From the NCBI RefSeq assembly GCF_019084075.1, contig NZ_JAHREN010000001.1:4490501-4554500 (forward strand): a DNA stretch of 64,000 nucleotides, given 5' to 3'. This document shows positions 44,314-52,480 of this stretch, piece by piece; position 1 is the first letter of the stretch, and each line of letters begins with the position of its first letter. The notes beneath the pieces were generated by a model, which saw only the letters and a program-made list of their open reading frames with translations, was not told the origin of the DNA and ran no database searches. The position numbers and the translations under genes were made by a program. The stretch comes from Siccirubricoccus sp. G192 (GTDB taxonomy: Bacteria; Pseudomonadota; Alphaproteobacteria; Acetobacterales; Acetobacteraceae).

Positions 44314-45006
44314 ATGCAGGCCCGCGACCTGATGTCCACCAACCTCGTCGTCGTGCCGCCGGAAACCCCGGTGGACGCGGTGGCGGAACTGCTGGCCTCG
44401 CGCGGCATCTCGGCCGTGCCGGTGCTGGATGCCGGCGGCAAGCCGCTCGGCATCGTCACCGAGGGCGACCTGATCCGCCGCCTGGCCGACCAGCCGCCCG
44501 GCCCGCTCGGCTGGTTCCTGAACCTGTTCCGCAACCCGAAGCCGCTGATCCAGCGTTTCGCCAAGGCGCATGGCGCCACCGCACGGGACGTGATGACGGC
44601 CGAGCTGGTGAGCGTGGACGAGGAGGCCACGGCCGAGCAGATCTCCCATCTGATGGAGAAGCACGGCATCCGCCGCGTGCTGGTGGTGCGCGAGGGCAGG
44701 ATGGTCGGGCTGGTCAGCCGCGCCGACCTGCTGCGCGCCATCCTGCGGCCGGAGGCCCCGGCCGCGGCGCTGCAGGACGACCGCGAGATCCTGCGCGCGG
44801 TGATCGGTGCCATGCGCGAACAGCCCTGGACCGATACCTTCTGGATCTATCCGAATGTGCAGCAGGGCGTGGTGACGCTCTACGGCTTCGCCCGCTCGGA
44901 CGCGATGCGCGAGGGGCTGCGGGTGCTGGTGCAGGGAATTCCGGGCGTGAAGGCGGTGGAGGACCACATGGACCCGATGCCGCTGGTGGTCCGCGCCATG
45001 CTGTAA
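44314..45006 (+). CDS. CBS-pair and BON domain protein
   Basis: This 230-aa cytoplasmic protein has two CBS motifs (about 1-65 with VRELLASRGISAVPVL-type sequence here as VAELLASRGISAVPVLD, and 92-145 with MEKHGIRRVLVVREGRMVGLVSRADLL) that bind adenosyl nucleotides, then a C-terminal BON domain (about 155-220, VTLYGFARSDAMREGLRVLVQGIPGVKAVEDH). CBS-BON proteins are thought to sense energy status; targets are unknown. An FNR-like box 86 bp upstream suggests oxygen control. A strong hairpin terminator follows. Confidence 0.82.
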   Translation: MQARDLMSTNLVVVPPETPVDAVAELLASRGISAVPVLDAGGKPLGIVTEGDLIRRLADQPPGPLGWFLNLFRNPKPLIQRFAKAHGATARDVMTAELVSVDEEATAEQISHLMEKHGIRRVLVVREGRMVGLVSRADLLRAILRPEAPAAALQDDREILRAVIGAMREQPWTDTFWIYPNVQQGVVTLYGFARSDAMREGLRVLVQGIPGVKAVEDHMDPMPLVVRAML

Positions 45007-45016
45007 CGGGGTGGAT

Positions 45017-45042
45017 GGGGCGGCGGGCTCTCCCGCCGCCCC
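45017..45042. terminator. Perfect 11-bp hairpin between convergent genes
   Basis: GGGGCGGCGGG at 45017-45027 pairs perfectly with CCCGCCGCCCC at 45032-45042 around CTCT. It lies 11 bp after the CBS-BON stop and six bp before the stop of the convergent small membrane gene, so it is placed to end transcription from both. No T-run follows. Confidence 0.7.
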
Positions 45043-45048
45043 GCGCCG

Positions 45049-45303
45049 TCACCCCGCCGCGGGAAGCTCCTCCTCGTCGTCCTGCTCGACGTGCTGCGAA
45101 ACGAAGCCGACCTGGCTCTGCATGATGACCAGGATGCCGGTGACCATTCCGGCGAAGGCCATCAGGTCGCCCCAGGTACTGGAATGCCCGACATTCCAGC
45201 GCAGGAATCCCGTAACCGCCGTGATTACGGCGAAGACTGCGATCCAGAGCCACAGATTGTCCCTGATATGACTGCCTGCCGCCCGGTAAGCTCGCAATGC
45301 CAT
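45049..45303 (-). CDS. Small two-helix membrane protein of unknown function
   Basis: This 84-aa product has helices at about 17-34 (NLWLWIAVFAVITAVTGFL) and 47-66 (LMAFAGMVTGILVIMQSQ), and an acidic tail (EQDDEEELPAAG). Starts at the ATG at 45303. I recall no named family for this sequence; the family is unknown to me. Confidence 0.55.
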   Translation of the reverse strand: MALRAYRAAGSHIRDNLWLWIAVFAVITAVTGFLRWNVGHSSTWGDLMAFAGMVTGILVIMQSQVGFVSQHVEQDDEEELPAAG

Positions 45304-45411
45304 TGAGTACGCTCCGCTCGAATTGGTGTCCCGACGGAGCCACTAACACCACGCGGCCGGGCCGGGTTCAACCCGCCGCGTCGCCCACCCCGTCGCCCCT
45401 GGACTGCTTGC

Positions 45412-45456
45412 GCTACGGTGGATTGCGTTCATTCCTGAACGCCAATCCGCCGTAGC
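45412..45456. terminator. Long imperfect hairpin with T-rich tail
   Basis: GCTACGGTGGATTGCGTTC pairs with GAACGCCAATCCGCCGTAGC with one mismatch and one one-base bulge around ATTCCT. The following bases, tctttgtttg, give a T-rich tail on the plus strand. It lies 105 bp upstream of the small membrane gene and about 60 bp past the amino-acid receptor stop, next to the second hairpin at 45469. Confidence 0.6.
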
Positions 45457-45468
45457 TCTTTGTTTGCA

Positions 45469-45515
45469 GAGCAGATTCACGCTCCCGGACGTTCACGTCC
45501 TTCCGCGATCTGCTC
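45469..45515. repeat. Nested hairpin element with GATTCACGC core abutting a stop codon
   Basis: GAGCAGAT at 45469-45476 pairs with ATCTGCTC at 45508-45515, and inside is GGACG-ttca-CGTCC (45487-45500). The element ends at the first base of the stop codon of the receptor gene (45515-45517), so it forms the start of its 3' untranslated region. Its gattcacgctc string matches the 57-bp repeat (9024, 9081, 9138) and the element at 53769. Confidence 0.75.
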
Positions 45516-46564
45516 TAGCGGATCGGCGGCGCGTACATCAGCCCGCCCCGGGTCCAGAGATCGTTCAGCCCGCGCGGCAGGCCGATCGGGCTGCCGCGGC
45601 CGAGGTTGCGCTCGAAGATCTCGCCGTAATTCCCGGCCGCCTTGATGGCGTTGTAGGCCCAGCGCCGGTCGAGTCCCATCAGCGGGCCATGGTCGCCGGA
45701 AAGCCCCAGCAGCCGGCGGATCTCCGGGTTCTGGCTGTTCAGGTGGCTGTCGATATTGGCGCTGGTGATGCCGAGTTCCTCCGCCGTGATCAGGGCGAAG
45801 AAGGTCCAGCGGATGATGTCGAACCACTGGTCGTCGCCGTGGCGCACCACCGGCGCATGCGGCTCCTTGCTGATGATGTCCGGCAGGATGACGTGCTCCT
45901 CCGGGTGGGGGAAGGAGGCACGCAGCCCGGCAAGCTGGCTGGCATCGGTGGAATAGGCGTCGCAGCGGCCATTGAAGTAGCTGCGCCTGGCCTCGTCATT
46001 CTGTTCGAAGACCACCGGGTTGTAGTGGATGTTGTTGGTCCGGGCCCAGTCCGACAGGTTCAGCTCGTTGGTGCTGCCGGCCACCACGCAGATGGAGGCG
46101 CCCTCCAGCTCGGTGGCCTTGGTCACGTTCAGCGATTTCCGCAGCATGAAGCCCTGGCCGTCGAAGAAGCTGATGGCGGTGAAGTTCAGCCCGTTCGCGG
46201 TGTCCCGCCCCTGGGTCCAGGTGACGGTGCGGATCAGCACGTCGATCTGGCCGGATTGCAGCGCCGGCAGCCGCGCCTGGGTGGTGAGCGGCACCCAGCG
46301 GATCTTCGTGCGGTCGCCCAGCACGGCACCCGCCACGGCGCGGCAGAGGTCGGAATCGATGCCACGATACTCGCCCCGGCTGTCCGGCAGGCTGAATCCG
46401 GCGGCGCCGGTGGAGGTGCCGCAGACCAGGATGTCGCGCTGCAGCACCGCGGCCAGCGTCGGCCCCGGCGCCTGGGCCTGCGCCGATGCAGCCGAGGACC
46501 ATCCAAGGGACCAGGATACGCCGAGGCACGCGGCGAGGACCGCGGTGACCAGAACCCGTTTCAT
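45515..46564 (-). CDS. Amino-acid ABC receptor, AapJ-like family 3 binding protein
   Basis: This 349-aa periplasmic receptor for general L-amino acids has a Sec leader (RVLVTAVLAACLGVSWSLGWSSAASA) and family blocks: LVCGTSTGAAGFSLPDSRGEYRGIDSDLCRAVAGAVLGD, VDVLIRTVTWTQGRDTANGLNFTAISFFDGQGFMLRKS (similar string present here), and NYGEIFERNLGRGSPIGLPRGLN. Permease genes aapQMP are absent, so it is an orphan receptor in this window. The ATG at 46564 follows a GGAG-type site weakly. Confidence 0.83.
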   Translation of the reverse strand: MKRVLVTAVLAACLGVSWSLGWSSAASAQAQAPGPTLAAVLQRDILVCGTSTGAAGFSLPDSRGEYRGIDSDLCRAVAGAVLGDRTKIRWVPLTTQARLPALQSGQIDVLIRTVTWTQGRDTANGLNFTAISFFDGQGFMLRKSLNVTKATELEGASICVVAGSTNELNLSDWARTNNIHYNPVVFEQNDEARRSYFNGRCDAYSTDASQLAGLRASFPHPEEHVILPDIISKEPHAPVVRHGDDQWFDIIRWTFFALITAEELGITSANIDSHLNSQNPEIRRLLGLSGDHGPLMGLDRRWAYNAIKAAGNYGEIFERNLGRGSPIGLPRGLNDLWTRGGLMYAPPIR

Positions 46565-46659
46565 GCACTTCTTCTCCCAGTGCGGCGTGACCATCTGCGG
46601 CCTGGCCTGCGCCATGGTGGCGCGCTACTGGCATGCGGTTCAACCCCGGCGCCGGAGAG

Positions 46660-47175
46660 ATGCGGATGCGACTGGCGCTTCTGGCCCTTGGTCTGGTCCT
46701 GCTCATTGGCGGCGCCACCGCCGCGGAACTCGCCGGACCCGGCTGGCGGATCGATCCCGGCGACAGGCTGCGCCCGGCCGGGGTGGTGAATGGCTGGACC
46801 CTGCTGCGCGATACGCACGCGCCGGCCGAGGCGGAGGATTACGGGCTGCTGCTGCTGCGGGTGCAGCGCCCGGTGCCACCGGCTGCGCGGGCCGGGCATC
46901 TCGGCGCCACGCTCCGGCACCTCCGCCCCTTCCGCTTCGGCGCGCTGCCGAAGGCCGAGCGCATCCGCCATGGCGGCCTGCCCGCCGCAGTGCTGGAAAC
47001 CTCGGGCTTCAGTGCCGGCACCGGCGCGGCGCTGATGGTGCGGGCCATGGCAGTCTATGCGCCGGAGCGCAGCTTCCTGCTCATCGCCGCCGCGCCCAGT
47101 GCGGAGTGGCCGGCGCTGCGCGAAGCCCTGGTGCGGGCGCTCGCCTCTTCCCATCCCACGGGCGGGCGGCGGTGA
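46660..47175 (+). CDS. Secreted protein of unknown function
   Basis: This 171-aa protein starts at ATG 46660 behind GGAGAG. A leader (MRLALLALGLVLLIGGATAAE) is followed by a mature domain with LAGPGWRIDPGDRLRPAGVVNGWTLLRD, VLETSGFSAGTGAALMVRAMAVYAPERSFLLIAAAP, a mix of strands that looks like a lipid- or polymer-binding domain but is not one I can name. It lies 95 bp from the divergent receptor gene. Confidence 0.6.
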   Translation: MRMRLALLALGLVLLIGGATAAELAGPGWRIDPGDRLRPAGVVNGWTLLRDTHAPAEAEDYGLLLLRVQRPVPPAARAGHLGATLRHLRPFRFGALPKAERIRHGGLPAAVLETSGFSAGTGAALMVRAMAVYAPERSFLLIAAAPSAEWPALREALVRALASSHPTGGRR

Positions 47176-47392
47176 TCCAGATTGCTGCCATTAGGTGAGG
47201 CGGCACCTTTGCCTGATTTCAGGAACATCGTCTGCACTCATCCTAACCCAGCCAGTCGGAAGACCGCGTAGGAGAACTACGTAGCCCATCGCATCTCTCC
47301 TGGTTACGTTAGCCCTAGCGCTTACGTTAGTTGTAACGATTCTTCCGGCCGTTTAAGAGTTCCCCAGCTACGTTTGCGCAGGAGAGCCAGCG
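47176..47392. other. Lower-GC intergenic stretch with repeated TTACGTTAG and hairpin
   Basis: This 217-bp region is much less GC-rich than the rest of the window. CGTAG at 47267-47271 pairs with CTACG at 47277-47281. TTACGTTAG occurs at 47304-47312 and 47322-47330, 18 bp apart, with outer gttac (47303-47307) and gtaac (47333-47337) inverted. These look like regulatory sites for the small gene at 47393. Origin of the stretch is unknown. Confidence 0.5.
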
Positions 47393-47611
47393 ATGCCTGA
47401 TCGGTCGAGCCTTTACGACGATTCTGACCGTGTGAGGTTAACCCCGCTCGGACAGAGCAACCCAAAGATGCCTGGGTCGGCTGCTCACAAGAGGTTCTCC
47501 CTGTATCGAGATGGCGACACCATCAGGCAATGTCTCGAGCGCGGGGTCCGAAGGGACGACGTGCTTTGGGACTTGCGGCACAAATTCATCATTCTCGAAG
47601 CGAACCGCTAG
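47393..47611 (+). CDS. Small protein of unknown function in a lower-GC pocket
   Basis: The 72-aa predicted product, MPDRSSLYDDSDRVRLTPLG at the N-terminus, has a charged C-terminal half (GDTIRQCLERGVRRDDVLWD). The ATG at 47393 follows CAGGAGAGCCAGCG, a good ribosome-binding site. Codon use and GC content differ from neighbours, hinting at recent acquisition. No family recognised. It lies 36 bp from the end of the convergent pdxY gene. Confidence 0.5.
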   Translation: MPDRSSLYDDSDRVRLTPLGQSNPKMPGSAAHKRFSLYRDGDTIRQCLERGVRRDDVLWDLRHKFIILEANR

Positions 47612-47647
47612 AGCGCTCCCTGCAAGTCAAGGCGAACGGAAAACGCT

Positions 47648-48496
47648 TCAGCAGACCTCCGCCCGGAACACCTGGCTCGGCGCCACGAATTCCTCCTGCG
47701 CCGCTACGGTCAGGATCTCCCGCGATCCCGCCGCCACGGTCTGCCGCAGCAGCCCATGCACCGAGGAGGCGGCGGCCGAGAGCGCCGCCGCCGCCTCGCC
47801 CGAACGCAGCCGGTGGAACAGGAACAGCGCGGCGATGGCATCACCGGCGCCATTGACGGAGATCGGCAGCAGCGGCGTCCGCAGCCGCCAGAAGCGCCCG
47901 CCCTCGGCCGCCAGCAGCTCGATGGCATCCGCCGGCGTGTCCTCGATGCGGAGCGAGGTCAGCAGAACGCAGCGCGGGCCGCGCGCCTGCACCCCGGCGA
48001 CCGCCGCCTTGGCCGCCGCCAGGGTGGTGATCGGGGCGCCGGTCAGCCATTCCAGCTCGAACTGGTTGGGCGTGGTGATGTCGGAGGCGGGCAGCGCCCG
48101 GTCGCGGAAGAATTCGGGAATGCCGGGGCGGACGAAGATGCCGCGCCCGACATCGCCGATCACCGGGTCGCAGCACCAGAGCGCGGCCGGATTGGCCACC
48201 TTCACCCGGCCAACGGCATCGAGGATCGCCTCGCCGATCCCGGCATCGCCCATATAGCCCGAGAGCACCGCGTCGCAGCGCCCCAGCACGCCGCGTTCGG
48301 CGATGCCGGTGACGCAATCGCGGATCAGCGCCTCCGAGAACACCTGGCCACGCCAGGCGCCATAGCCGGTGTGGTTGGAGAATTGCACGGTATTGACCGC
48401 CCAGACCTCGGCGCCCAGCCGCTGCAAGGGGAAGACTGCGCTGGCATTGCCGACATGGCCATAGGCCACCCAGGACTGGATCGACAGGATATTCAT
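47648..48496 (-). CDS. pdxY: Pyridoxal kinase PdxY-like
   Basis: This 282-aa ribokinase-fold enzyme phosphorylates pyridoxal. It has SIQSWVAYGHVGNASAVFPLQRLG, NTVQFSNHTGYG, SGYMGDAGIGEAIL, CDPVIGDVGRGIFV and the catalytic NGAGDAIAALFL (Asp about residue 222), all typical of PdxY/PdxK. Starts at ATG 48496, 22 bp after the HI0933-type oxidoreductase stop, so the two are probably one operon. Confidence 0.92.
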   Translation of the reverse strand: MNILSIQSWVAYGHVGNASAVFPLQRLGAEVWAVNTVQFSNHTGYGAWRGQVFSEALIRDCVTGIAERGVLGRCDAVLSGYMGDAGIGEAILDAVGRVKVANPAALWCCDPVIGDVGRGIFVRPGIPEFFRDRALPASDITTPNQFELEWLTGAPITTLAAAKAAVAGVQARGPRCVLLTSLRIEDTPADAIELLAAEGGRFWRLRTPLLPISVNGAGDAIAALFLFHRLRSGEAAAALSAAASSVHGLLRQTVAAGSREILTVAAQEEFVAPSQVFRAEVC

Positions 48497-48518
48497 CAGC
48501 TTCTCCGCGCGCCGGGCG

Positions 48519-49712
48519 TCATGCCGCCTCGCCGGCCACCCAGCCGCTCGACCAGGCCCATTGGAAATTATAGCCGCCGAGCCAGCCCGTCACATCCACC
48601 GCCTCGCCGATGACAAACAGGCCCGGCACCGAATGCGCCTGCATGGTGCGGGAGGAGAGCGCGGCGGTATCCACGCCGCCCAGCGTCACCTCCGCCTTGG
48701 CATAGCCCTCCGAGCCGCTGGGCCGCAGCCGCCAGCCCTTGAGCAGGGCGGCCAGGCGGTGCAGCGCGCGGTCCGGCAGGCCGCCGATCGGCTGTTGCGC
48801 CGGCAACTGCGTCTCGGCCAGGCTCTGCGCCAGGCGCTGCGGCAGGAGTTCGGCCAGGATGGTCCTCGGCTCCGCCCTGGGCCGGCTGCGCTTGCGGTCG
48901 AGCAGGAAGCCGGCGGCATCCGTGCCGGGCAGCAGGTCGAGCAGGATCTCCTGCCCCTCCCGCCAATAGGAGGAGATCTGCAGGATCGCCGGGCCGGAGA
49001 GGCCGCGATGGGTGAAGAGCATCGCCTCGCGGAAGGCGCGGCGGCCGCAGCTTGCCACGACTTCCAGCGCCACGCCGCTCAAGGGCTGCATCAGCGCCAG
49101 GTCAGCGCCGCCGAAGGTCAGCGGCACCAGGCCGGGGCGCGGCTCGGCCAGCGGCAGGGCGAAGCGGCGCGCCACATCATGCGCGAAGCCGGTGGCGCCC
49201 ATCTTCGGGATGGAGAGCCCGCCGGTGGCCAGCACCAGCGCCTCGGCGGTGACATCGCCCGTCTCCGTCGCCAGGCGGAAACGCTCGGCGCGGCTAATGT
49301 CGCCGATGCGCTGGCCCAGCCGCAGCTCGACGCCGACCGCCGCGCATTCCTCCAGCAGCATGGCCAGGATGGCGCGGGCCGAGCCGTCGCAGAACAACTG
49401 GCCCAGCGTCTTTTCATGCCAGGCGATGCGGTGCCGCTGCACCAGGGCGATGAAGTCGTGCTGCGTGTAGCGCGCCAGCGCCGACTTGCAGAAATGCGGA
49501 TTGGCGGAGATGAACCGGTCCGGCGCGCAATGCAGGTTGGTGAAATTGCACCGCCCGCCGCCCGAGATCAGGATCTTCTTCCCCGCCGACTCCGCATGGT
49601 CGAGCAGCAGCACCCGCCGCCCGCGCCGGCCCGCGCTGATGGCGCAGAGCAACCCGGCGGCGCCGGCGCCGATGATCGCGACATCGAATTGCCCGGTGCG
49701 GTCGCCGGCCAC
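48519..49712 (-). CDS. HI0933/YhiN-family NAD(P)/FAD-dependent oxidoreductase (BaiN-like)
   Basis: This 397-aa flavoprotein has FDVAIIGAGAAGLLCAISAGRRGRRVLLLD (FAD binding), the family signature ISGGGRCNFTNLHC at about residues 50-63, and ALVLATGGLSIPKMGATGFAHDVAR and a C-terminal VIGEAVDVTGWLGGYNFQWAWSSG. The function of this family is mostly unknown; some members reduce enoyl bile acids. It lies between the pdxY and Bug genes on the same strand, starting two bases before the Bug stop region. Confidence 0.9.
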   Translation of the reverse strand: MAGDRTGQFDVAIIGAGAAGLLCAISAGRRGRRVLLLDHAESAGKKILISGGGRCNFTNLHCAPDRFISANPHFCKSALARYTQHDFIALVQRHRIAWHEKTLGQLFCDGSARAILAMLLEECAAVGVELRLGQRIGDISRAERFRLATETGDVTAEALVLATGGLSIPKMGATGFAHDVARRFALPLAEPRPGLVPLTFGGADLALMQPLSGVALEVVASCGRRAFREAMLFTHRGLSGPAILQISSYWREGQEILLDLLPGTDAAGFLLDRKRSRPRAEPRTILAELLPQRLAQSLAETQLPAQQPIGGLPDRALHRLAALLKGWRLRPSGSEGYAKAEVTLGGVDTAALSSRTMQAHSVPGLFVIGEAVDVTGWLGGYNFQWAWSSGWVAGEAA

Positions 49713-49714
49713 GG

Positions 49715-50692
49715 CTACTCCAGGCGGGCGCCGGAGACGCGGATGATGGCGCCGAGCCGCTCCGTATCCTCGGCCTGCAGGCTGGCCAGCGCCTGCGGCG
49801 TGCCGGGGCGGACCTCGAACCCCGCCTCCTCCAGCCGCGCCCGCAGTTCGGGCTGCGCCAGGATGCGCGTGACCTCGGCATTCAGCCGCGCGATCGCGGC
49901 GGGCGGCGAGCCGGCGCGGGCATAGAGCCCGGCCCAGATCGAGCTTTCCAACCCAGGCAGGCCAAGTTCCGCCGTGGTCGGCACATCAGGCAGCAGCGCC
50001 AGCCGCCGCGGGCTCATTGCCGCCAGCGCCGTGACCCGGCCGGCGCGCAACTGGCCCAGCACATCCGCCACCGAGGGGAACATCAATTGGGTCTGCCCGG
50101 CGATCAGGTCGTTCAGCGCCGGCCCCTGGCCGCGATAGGGCACATGCACCAGGGTCACGCCGATGGCGCGGGCGAATTGCTCGCCCGCCAGATGCGTCGG
50201 CGAGCCCTGGCCGGAGGAGCCATAGGTGGCCGGCTCCCGCCGTGCCTTGAGCCCGGCCACCAGCGCGGCGAATTTCCGCTCCGCCGGCCAGTCCGCCACC
50301 ACCACCGCCTGCGGGTAGTTGGTCACCAGGGTGATGGGCGCGAAATCCCGCACGGGGTCATAGGGCAGCCTGGCAAAAAGCGAGACATTCGCCGCCTGGG
50401 TGCCGTTGCTGCCGAGCAGCAGGCTATGTGCATCCGGGGCCGCTCGCGCCACTTCCGCCGCGCCGATGGTGCCGCCGGCACCGGGCCGGTTCTCCACCAC
50501 CACGGGCTGGCCGAGGGCAGGCGCCAGGCGCTCGGCGATGAGCCGCGCCTGCACGTCGAAACTGCCGCCTGCCGGGAAGGGCACGACGATCCGCACGGGA
50601 TGGTCCGGCGCCCAGTTGGATGCCTGGGCATTCGCGGGGAAGGCGCCCAGCAGCGGTGCGGCGAGGATCAGGCGGCGCGGAAGGCGTGTCAT
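49715..50692 (-). CDS. Tripartite tricarboxylate receptor, Bug/TctC family
   Basis: This receptor of 325 aa has a leader (RRLILAAPLLGAFPANA) and WAPDHPVRIVVPFPAGGSFDVQAR, LGQPVVVENRPGAGGTIGAAEVARA, VHVPYRGQGPALNDLIAGQTQLMFP and LGLPGLESSIWAGLYARAGSP. The ATG at 50692 overlaps the stop of the upstream hydrolase (ATGA), so they are coupled, and its stop abuts the oxidoreductase. Ligand is unknown, perhaps the substrate or product of the hydrolase. Confidence 0.87.
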   Translation of the reverse strand: MTRLPRRLILAAPLLGAFPANAQASNWAPDHPVRIVVPFPAGGSFDVQARLIAERLAPALGQPVVVENRPGAGGTIGAAEVARAAPDAHSLLLGSNGTQAANVSLFARLPYDPVRDFAPITLVTNYPQAVVVADWPAERKFAALVAGLKARREPATYGSSGQGSPTHLAGEQFARAIGVTLVHVPYRGQGPALNDLIAGQTQLMFPSVADVLGQLRAGRVTALAAMSPRRLALLPDVPTTAELGLPGLESSIWAGLYARAGSPPAAIARLNAEVTRILAQPELRARLEEAGFEVRPGTPQALASLQAEDTERLGAIIRVSGARLE

Positions 50693-51488
50693 CGCTTGGC
50701 TTGCTCCCGAAGGAAGGGCAGGACGTGCCGGTCGAACAATTCCGGTTCGGTGCGGGACAGGGCATGCCCCCCCCTGCGGCACGAAGACCGCCTCGGCGCC
50801 GGGGATCAGCCGGGCCATCTCCTCGGAGAAATAGCGCGGCGTCAGGATATCGTCATCGGCGCAGAGGATGCGCACCGGAATGGCGATGCGGCCGTAATCG
50901 GCGCGGCGGTCGAAGGCCAGGATCGCCTCCAGCCGGCTGCCCTGCACCGCGGGTTCGCCGAGCGCGGCGGCGGCGGCGGCCTCCTCCGCCTCCAGCCGCT
51001 CGGCATGGGCGTTGATCCAATAGGGCGGATAGAGCAGCAGGGAGGTGTAGCGCGCATAGGCCGTGGGTCCGCCGAGATCGAGCAGCAGCCGGCGCAGCGC
51101 GAAGACGCGACGGCGATAGGCATCGCCGCAGGTGGTGCTGGCATAAACGACCAAGGATGCCAGCCGCCCCGGATGGTCCAGCGCGATGGCCAGGCCGATC
51201 GCCCCGCCGGTGGAATGCCCGAGGCAATGCGCCCGCGCGATGCCGGCATGGTCGAGGATGGCGACGACATCCCCGGCCATCTGCTCCACCGAGGCGACCG
51301 GGACGCGGGAGGACCGCCCGGTGCCGCGCTGGTCGAAGCTGAGGACGGTGAACTCCCTGGCGTAACGCGGGATCTGCCCCGCCCACCAACTGGCCGCGCC
51401 GCCCAGCCCGGCGGCGAGCACCAGTGCTGGTCCCTCCCCCCTGCACATCGTAATGCAGGTCGCACCCATCCCGCCGCACCACTGGCAT
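50689..51488 (-). pseudogene. Alpha/beta hydrolase, broken by two C-run frameshifts
   Basis: The start at ATG 51488 is behind AGGAGG, reading MPVVRRDGCDLHYDVQG. At the C6 run near 51435 the frame moves to GPALVLAAGLGGAASWWAGQ, then LGHSTGGAIGLAIAL (nucleophile Ser in GHSTGG), ILCADDDILTP (catalytic Asp). At the C8 run 50766-50773 it moves again to GGHALSRTEPELFDRHVLPFL, which restores the catalytic His and the natural stop at 50689 overlapping the Bug start. Without these shifts the open frame runs into the Bug gene as a false fusion. Both shifts lie in homopolymers, so error is plausible. Confidence 0.78.
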
Positions 51489-51634
51489 GCTGCCGCAACC
51501 CTCCTGGCCAGTCCTGACGCCATCCCTTTTGCTGCCTTCCCGGCGAATACGGAAGGGGATTCCGCGCGGTCTCGTTGACAGGGCTGGATGACGGGCCGAG
51601 CATTCCGGCAAGCAGGCCAGCGCGGGAGGATGCC

Positions 51635-52480
51635 ATGCGGAACAGCCGGATCGAGGTGCTGCCGGTCGCGGGCGCGGTCGGCGCCGAGATCGCCGGCGTG
51701 CATCTGGCCGAGCCGCCGGATGATGGCACGATCGCGGAGATCCGCGCCGCACTGAATGCGCATGGCGTGATCTTCTTCCGCGACCAGGAGCTTGATGTGG
51801 AGGCGCACAAGGCCCTGGCCCGCCGCTTCGGCGAGATCTTCATCCACCCGAATTTCAAGGGCTCCGGCGCCGACCCCGAGATCGTGGTGATCCGGCGCGA
51901 ACCCGGCGATTCCTCCGTGGTGGGCGAGGAATGGCATGCCGATACCACCATGTGCGCGGCGCCGCCGATGGGCGCCATCCTCTATGGCGTCGAGGTTCCG
52001 CCCTATGGCGGCGATACCCTCTTCGCCAGCCAGGGCGCTGCCTATGACGCGCTGTCCGATGGGATGAAGCGGATGCTGGAAGGGCTGCGCGCCGTGCATT
52101 CCGACCGCAAGGTGGCCGGGCCGCAGGCTGCGCTGAACGCGAAACGCGCCACCAAGGTGCGCGAGGATGCGGAGTGGCGGGAGACCATCAGCCTGCATCC
52201 GGTGATCCGCACCCATCCGGAAACCGGGCGGAAGATGCTGTTCGTCAACCACTCCTACACGGTGGGGTTCGAGGGCATGACGGAGGCGGAAAGCAGGCGG
52301 CTGCTGGACTTCCTGCTGGCGCATGGCCACCGCCCGGAATTCACCTGCCGCTTCCGCTGGAGCACCGGCGCCATCGCCTTCTGGGACAATCGCGCCGTGA
52401 AGCATATCGCGCTCAACGACACCGGCCCGCATCGCCGCATCATGCGGCGCGTGCAGATCGCCGGGGAGGCGCCGTTCTAG
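51635..52480 (+). CDS. TauD/TfdA-family 2-oxoglutarate-dependent dioxygenase
   Basis: This 281-aa iron(II) dioxygenase has the metal motif WHADTTM (about residues 109-115; His and Asp), GVIFFRDQELD, YGVEVPPYGGDTLFASQGAAYDAL, and WSTGAIAFWDNRAVKHIALNDTGPHRRIMRRV with the second His and the 2-oxoglutarate Arg. Such enzymes oxidise sulfonates, phenoxyacids, or quaternary amines. Start at ATG 51635; the 3' end overlaps the convergent CaiB gene by four bp. The substrate is unknown. Confidence 0.88.
   Translation: MRNSRIEVLPVAGAVGAEIAGVHLAEPPDDGTIAEIRAALNAHGVIFFRDQELDVEAHKALARRFGEIFIHPNFKGSGADPEIVVIRREPGDSSVVGEEWHADTTMCAAPPMGAILYGVEVPPYGGDTLFASQGAAYDALSDGMKRMLEGLRAVHSDRKVAGPQAALNAKRATKVREDAEWRETISLHPVIRTHPETGRKMLFVNHSYTVGFEGMTEAESRRLLDFLLAHGHRPEFTCRFRWSTGAIAFWDNRAVKHIALNDTGPHRRIMRRVQIAGEAPF

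Noticed and set aside
49715..52432. A 905-residue apparent fusion covering dioxygenase antisense, hydrolase and Bug receptor
   Set aside because: It arises because two homopolymer shifts remove the hydrolase stop. The natural ATGA overlap at 50689-50692 appears when the shift is repaired.
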